From: an uncultured Clostridia bacterium
GTDB taxonomy: Bacteria > Bacillota > Clostridia > Oscillospirales > Acutalibacteraceae
Assembly: GCA_946406145.1 (NCBI GenBank)
Contig: CAMJJL010000018.1
Coordinates: forward strand, 1-36,778
DNA length: 36,778 bases
Direction: 5' to 3'
Under the pieces are notes generated by a model, which made no database searches, had not been told where the DNA came from, and saw only the letters and a program-made list of their open reading frames with translations. Of this stretch, positions 33,568 through 36,778 are shown piece by piece (position 1 is the stretch's first letter; every line of letters starts with the position of its first letter). Both the position numbers and the translations under genes were made by a program.

Positions 33568-34227
33568 TTATAGTTTGAAACATTTGAAATACTCGTCAGT
33601 CGGCTCATAAGAAAATCTCAGCTCCTCGCCCGTGAAAGGATGATGAAAACTCATCCTTGCCGAACAGAGCTGAATGTGATCGGCAGGAATATGACTGCCG
33701 TAGCGTCGATCGCCGACCAACGGCATTCTCCGCGACGCGAACTGCACGCGGATCTGGTGCGTTCTGCCGGTCATCAGGCGGATCCGCAAGAGGGAGATTT
33801 GCTTTCCCTCATGCCCGATCGTTTGCAGCACCTCATATTGCAGGCGCGCCTGTTTGACGCCCTTGCGCTCACGCTTAACGATATAGCTTTTGTTCTTACG
33901 TCGGTCAAAGTAGAGCAGGTCGGTGTATTCCCCCTGCGATTCCTCCGCCACACCCTCGACAACAGCAAGGTAGGTTTTTTCGAGTTGACCCTGCTGTATC
34001 ATGGCGCTCAACCGCCGTGCCGCGTCCTCACTCAGCGCATACACCATCACGCCCCGGGTGGTGCGGTCGAGCCGGTGAACGGGATAGACCGTATCGTATC
34101 CCGACTCATCCTTCAGCAGCGACGGCATATTCGGCTTGTGCCCGTCAAACTCACTGAGCACCCCGTAAGGCTTATACGCGACAAGAAGCCGGTCATCTTG
34201 ATAAAGAACTTGAACTTTGTTATTCAT
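33568..34227 (-). CDS. RluA-family RNA pseudouridine synthase
   Basis: A 219-residue protein converting uridine to pseudouridine in structured RNA. The catalytic Asp is D54 in HRLDRTTRG (51-59). Also present are YKPYGVLSE near 18-26, the TGRTHQIRVQF segment near 157, and PLVGDRRYG near 172. At 219 residues it lacks an N-terminal S4 RNA-binding domain and is of the short RluA/RluC catalytic-core type; the target site cannot be told. The RBS before ATG 34227 is weak (GAGAT). It lies downstream of fhs on the same strand but is separated from it by a palindromic repeat. Confidence 0.9.
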   Translation of the reverse strand: MNNKVQVLYQDDRLLVAYKPYGVLSEFDGHKPNMPSLLKDESGYDTVYPVHRLDRTTRGVMVYALSEDAARRLSAMIQQGQLEKTYLAVVEGVAEESQGEYTDLLYFDRRKNKSYIVKRERKGVKQARLQYEVLQTIGHEGKQISLLRIRLMTGRTHQIRVQFASRRMPLVGDRRYGSHIPADHIQLCSARMSFHHPFTGEELRFSYEPTDEYFKCFKL

Positions 34228-34253
34228 ATCTCAGTCAGTTGTGAAAAGCCAAA

Positions 34254-34281
34254 ACTCCTCACTCCTAACTCCTCACTCCTA
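34254..34281. repeat. Tandem 14-bp direct repeat
   Basis: Two exact copies of ACTCCTCACTCCTA head to tail, with the first bases of a third copy. It is a low-complexity CT-rich tract between the pseudouridine synthase gene and repeat copy 2. Confidence 0.9.
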
Positions 34282-34284
34282 ACT

Positions 34285-34411
34285 AAATGCAGTAGCTCTC
34301 AGCCAATCATCGTTCGCAGGCGTAAGCGCCTACTCCGATTCTTGGGAGAGCCTTGCATGGGTGCTGTAAGCCAATCGCAGGTTTTACCTGCTCTTGGACA
34401 GCACCTCAAAA
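34285..34411. repeat. Palindrome-rich repeat, copy 2
   Basis: It shares AGCCAATCA, TTGCATGGG, TGTAA and CCTCAAA with copy 1. Its hairpin has outer stem GGTGCTGT/ACAGCACC (34360-34367, 34398-34405), then CCAA/TTGG, then GCAGGT/ACCTGC. The repeat runs directly into the stop codon of fhs. Confidence 0.75.
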
Positions 34412-36082
34412 TAGTCCGCTGATCACGCCGTCATCATTTACGTCGATCCTCTCGGCGGCAGGAAACTTCGGCAGACCGGGCATCGTCATGATCGCGCCGG
34501 TCAGTGCGACGATAAAACCCGCGCCGGCAGACAAACGCACGTTCTGTACATGGATGACAAAGCCCTCGGGCGCGCCGATCAGCTGTGCTTCATCCGAGAA
34601 GCTGTACTGCGTTTTCGCGATACAGATCGGCAGGTTGCCGTAGCCCATCGAGGTGATGCGCCGGATCTCCTTCTCGGCATTCCTTGTGAACGCCACGTGA
34701 CTGGCGCGATATACGCGCTTACAGATGGCGCGGATCTTCTTTTCAATCGGCTCGTCGAGCTCGTAAACGTAGGAAAAATCCTCGTTCGATTCCTCGTCGC
34801 ACAGGCGGATGACCTCATCGGCAAGATCCACGCCGCCGACGCCGCCGTCAGCCCATACGGTGGAGAGTACGGTATTCACGCCCAGCTCCTTACAGCGGCG
34901 AATGACCATATCGATCTCCGCGTCGGTATCGGTCGGGAAGCGGTTGATCGCGACCACGCTCGGCAGATGATAGACGTTCTTGATATTATCGACATGGCGC
35001 AGCAGGTTCGGCAGACCCTTCTCGAGCGCCTCTAAATTTTCGGGATCGAGATGCTTTTTATCCACGCCGCCGTGCATTTTCAGCGCGCGGATGGTCGCGA
35101 CGATCACGACCGCGTCGGGCTTGATGCCGGCGTAACGGCACTTGATATCGAGGAATTTTTCCGCGCCCAGATCAGCGCCGAAGCCGGCTTCCGTGATGGT
35201 GTATTCGCTGAGCTTACGCGCCACCTTGGTCGCGAGGACGGAGTTACAGCCGTGAGCGATATTGGCGAAGGGACCGCCGTGAACAAAGGCAGGGGTGCCC
35301 TCCAGCGTCTGCACCAGATTCGGCTTGATCGCGTCCTTGAGCAGGGCGGTCATCGCGCCCTGCGCCTTGAGATCGCCCACCGTAACGGGCTTTTCATCAA
35401 AGGTATAGCCGATAATGATACGCGACAGGCGCACTTTGAGATCACTGATCGATTCGGCGAGGCAGAGGATCGCCATGACCTCGGACGCGACGGTGATATC
35501 GTAGCCGTCCTCACGCGGCACACCGTTGACTCTGCCGCCCAGACCGTCGGTCACAAAACGCAGCTGGCGATCGTTCATATCCACACAGCGCTTCCATGTG
35601 ATGCGTCGGGGGTCGATGTTCAGGCTGTTGCCGTGATAGATGTGGTTATCGATCAGGGCGGCGAGCAGGTTGTTCGCCGCGCCGATGGCGTGCATATCGC
35701 CGGTGAAATGCAGGTTGATATCCTCCATCGGGACAACCTGCGCCCAGCCGCCTCCGGCAGCGCCGCCCTTGATACCGAACACGGGACCGAGGGACGGCTC
35801 ACGCAGTGCGACGTTGGCGCTTTTGCCAAGTCGACGCAGTCCGTCGGCGAGTCCGATGGTGGTGGTAGTCTTTCCCTCACCGGCAGGGGTGGGGGTCATC
35901 GCGGTCACGAGGATGAGCTTGTTATCCCCGTCCTCCTTCTTCAGGATATCCAGATTGAGCTTTGCCTTATACTTACCGTAATACTCGACATATTCTTCGG
36001 GGATGCCTGCCGTGTCGGCGATCTCCCAGATCGGCTTCATCTCACAGCTCTGTGCAATCTCAATATCGGTCAACGCTATCAT
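34406..36082 (-). CDS. fhs: Formate-tetrahydrofolate ligase
   Basis: About 558 residues. It catalyses formate + ATP + THF to 10-formyl-THF, feeding one-carbon and, in acetogens, Wood-Ljungdahl metabolism. Clear family segments are [18 protein letters not shown] at the N-terminus, the nucleotide-binding [45 protein letters not shown], and the C-terminal [19 protein letters not shown]. The longest ORF adds 25 residues from a GTG with no RBS and is rejected. ATG 36082 has GGAG immediately adjacent, whereas TTG 36073 has it 9 nt upstream and matches the usual MTDIEIAQ start, so the true start may be 36073 (555 residues). The gene has its own strong promoter. Confidence 0.97.
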   Translation of the reverse strand: MIALTDIEIAQSCEMKPIWEIADTAGIPEEYVEYYGKYKAKLNLDILKKEDGDNKLILVTAMTPTPAGEGKTTTTIGLADGLRRLGKSANVALREPSLGPVFGIKGGAAGGGWAQVVPMEDINLHFTGDMHAIGAANNLLAALIDNHIYHGNSLNIDPRRITWKRCVDMNDRQLRFVTDGLGGRVNGVPREDGYDITVASEVMAILCLAESISDLKVRLSRIIIGYTFDEKPVTVGDLKAQGAMTALLKDAIKPNLVQTLEGTPAFVHGGPFANIAHGCNSVLATKVARKLSEYTITEAGFGADLGAEKFLDIKCRYAGIKPDAVVIVATIRALKMHGGVDKKHLDPENLEALEKGLPNLLRHVDNIKNVYHLPSVVAINRFPTDTDAEIDMVIRRCKELGVNTVLSTVWADGGVGGVDLADEVIRLCDEESNEDFSYVYELDEPIEKKIRAICKRVYRASHVAFTRNAEKEIRRITSMGYGNLPICIAKTQYSFSDEAQLIGAPEGFVIHVQNVRLSAGAGFIVALTGAIMTMPGLPKFPAAERIDVNDDGVISGLF

Positions 36083-36184
36083 CTCCAAACGATCATTTGC
36101 GCGGAAGGGCAGGGTTTGATCTGCCGTTCCCGGGGTCATCAGGCGCCTGTTTTTCACGCCTGATTTGGTATTATTCCACAGTTA

Positions 36185-36213
36185 ATTATAGCTTATTTAT
36201 GCGGTTTGGTCAA
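36185..36213 (-). promoter_or_regulatory. Promoter of fhs
   Basis: TTGACC (36213-36208), 17-nt spacer, perfect TATAAT (36190-36185) on the minus strand; the leader is about 100 nt. Confidence 0.85.
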
Positions 36214-36250
36214 CAAAACGGCTAAATTTTTCGTTTCCTGTCAAAAGCCC

Positions 36251-36279
36251 TTGCAACCCGTCACAAAATGTAGTAATAT
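36251..36279 (+). promoter_or_regulatory. Promoter of xpt
   Basis: TTGCAA (36251-36256), 17-nt spacer, TAATAT (36274-36279), divergent from the fhs promoter. Confidence 0.65.
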
Positions 36280-36291
36280 CTATAGTACAAA

Positions 36292-36307
36292 AATCTATAT
36301 ATAGATT
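36292..36307. repeat. Perfect 16-bp palindrome just after the xpt transcription start
   Basis: AATCTATATATAGATT is its own reverse complement and lies about 6 nt downstream of the predicted start site, a position suitable for an operator. No purine riboswitch core was seen in the roughly 98-nt leader. Confidence 0.6.
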
Positions 36308-36383
36308 CCGATTGCGATTGCCGTGCCGCTTCGATCGCCTCATCCAACGGCTTTCAAATACAATGTTTTTTGGGGGACAGCAC

Positions 36384-36778
36384 ATGAAATTACTGGAAGA
36401 CAGAATCTTAAAAGACGGTATCGTACGCGAGGGAAACGTATTGAAAGTAGACAGCTTTGTCAACCACCAGATCGACGTCGACTTTATCGCACAGCTCGCC
36501 AAGGAATTCAAGCGCCTGTATGAGGGCGAAGAGATCACCAAGATCCTCACCATCGAGGCGAGCGGTATCGGCATCGCGTGTATCGTCGCGCAGGAGTTCC
36601 ATGTACCCGTGGTATTCGCCAAGAAGAACAAGACTATCAATATCGCCAACGACGTCTACACCTCCAAGGTGGAATCGTTCACTCATAAACGCAGCTATGA
36701 CATCATCGTATCCAAGGACTTTTTGAAGCCCGAGGATAAGGTGCTGATCATCGACGACTTCCTCGCGATGGGCTCCGC
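36384..36778 (+). CDS. xpt: Xanthine phosphoribosyltransferase, 3' end beyond the window
   Basis: The first 131 residues of Xpt, which makes XMP from xanthine and PRPP in purine salvage. The N-terminus MKLLEDRILKDGIV, the SFVNHQIDVDF segment, ILTIEASGIG and the PRPP-binding VLIIDDFLAMGS match the family closely. About 60 residues should lie beyond the right edge. The ATG is preceded by GGGGG seven bases upstream. Many Firmicute xpt genes have a guanine riboswitch; none is recognised here. Confidence 0.95.
   Translation, partial: MKLLEDRILKDGIVREGNVLKVDSFVNHQIDVDFIAQLAKEFKRLYEGEEITKILTIEASGIGIACIVAQEFHVPVVFAKKNKTINIANDVYTSKVESFTHKRSYDIIVSKDFLKPEDKVLIIDDFLAMGS

Noticed and set aside
34254-34281. 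Possible CRISPR or minisatellite
   Set aside because: Only two 14-bp units without spacers; a simple tandem duplication.

Overview
The window looks like a low-to-medium GC Clostridia chromosome, probably an Oscillospiraceae/Ruminococcaceae-type gut Firmicute. The grounds are strong purine-rich ribosome binding sites, sigma-A type promoters with 17-nt spacers, a K+-dependent membrane pyrophosphatase, a sortase-like surface protein, formate-THF ligase, and short palindromic repeats accompanied by a REP-associated (Y1) transposase. No tRNA, rRNA or CRISPR array was seen. The placement is inferred from gene content, not from a marker gene.

Region 1 (1-11.84 kb, minus strand) is the most interesting part: a nine-gene operon for a synthase-type exopolysaccharide. 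In transcription order it encodes a VTC-domain polyphosphate-polymerase-like protein, a DUF4956 membrane protein, an FN3/polysaccharide-deacetylase lipoprotein, an exported CotH-like protein, a membrane-anchored glycoside-hydrolase-like protein, a membrane-anchored HEAT-like protein, a processive family 2 glycosyltransferase, a membrane GGDEF(degenerate)-EAL protein and a coiled-coil protein. Upstream lie a consensus promoter, a clear class I cyclic-di-GMP (GEMM) aptamer and an overlapping intrinsic terminator arranged as a predicted ON switch. The glycosyltransferase has no PilZ domain, so c-di-GMP appears to control this system at transcription elongation. The 3' end of the last gene abuts what looks like the 3' end of a group II intron at the left edge.

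Region 2 (11.9-21.2 kb) is a c-di-GMP hub. It holds two membrane diguanylate cyclases with intact GGDEF motifs, a membrane HD-GYP phosphodiesterase overlapping a REC-GGDEF(degenerate)-EAL protein, and a PAS-like/GGDEF(degenerate)/EAL protein. With the EAL protein of region 1 this gives two likely makers and four likely breakers of the ligand sensed by the riboswitch next door.

Region 3 (21.2-25.5 kb, minus strand) holds a zinc-type macrodomain ADP-ribosyl hydrolase, the ion-pumping pyrophosphatase hppA with a structured leader, and a small cell-surface protein. Region 4 (25.5-30.8 kb, plus strand) holds a 277-bp terminal-inverted-repeat element in the leader of a heterodimeric ABC exporter, then a LOG-family protein and a RAYT transposase whose start overlaps the LOG stop. 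Region 5 (30.8-36.8 kb) holds housekeeping genes (HAD hydrolase, DUF1015 protein, RluA-type pseudouridine synthase, fhs, start of xpt) separated by several families of palindromic repeats, some with compensatory stem changes between copies.
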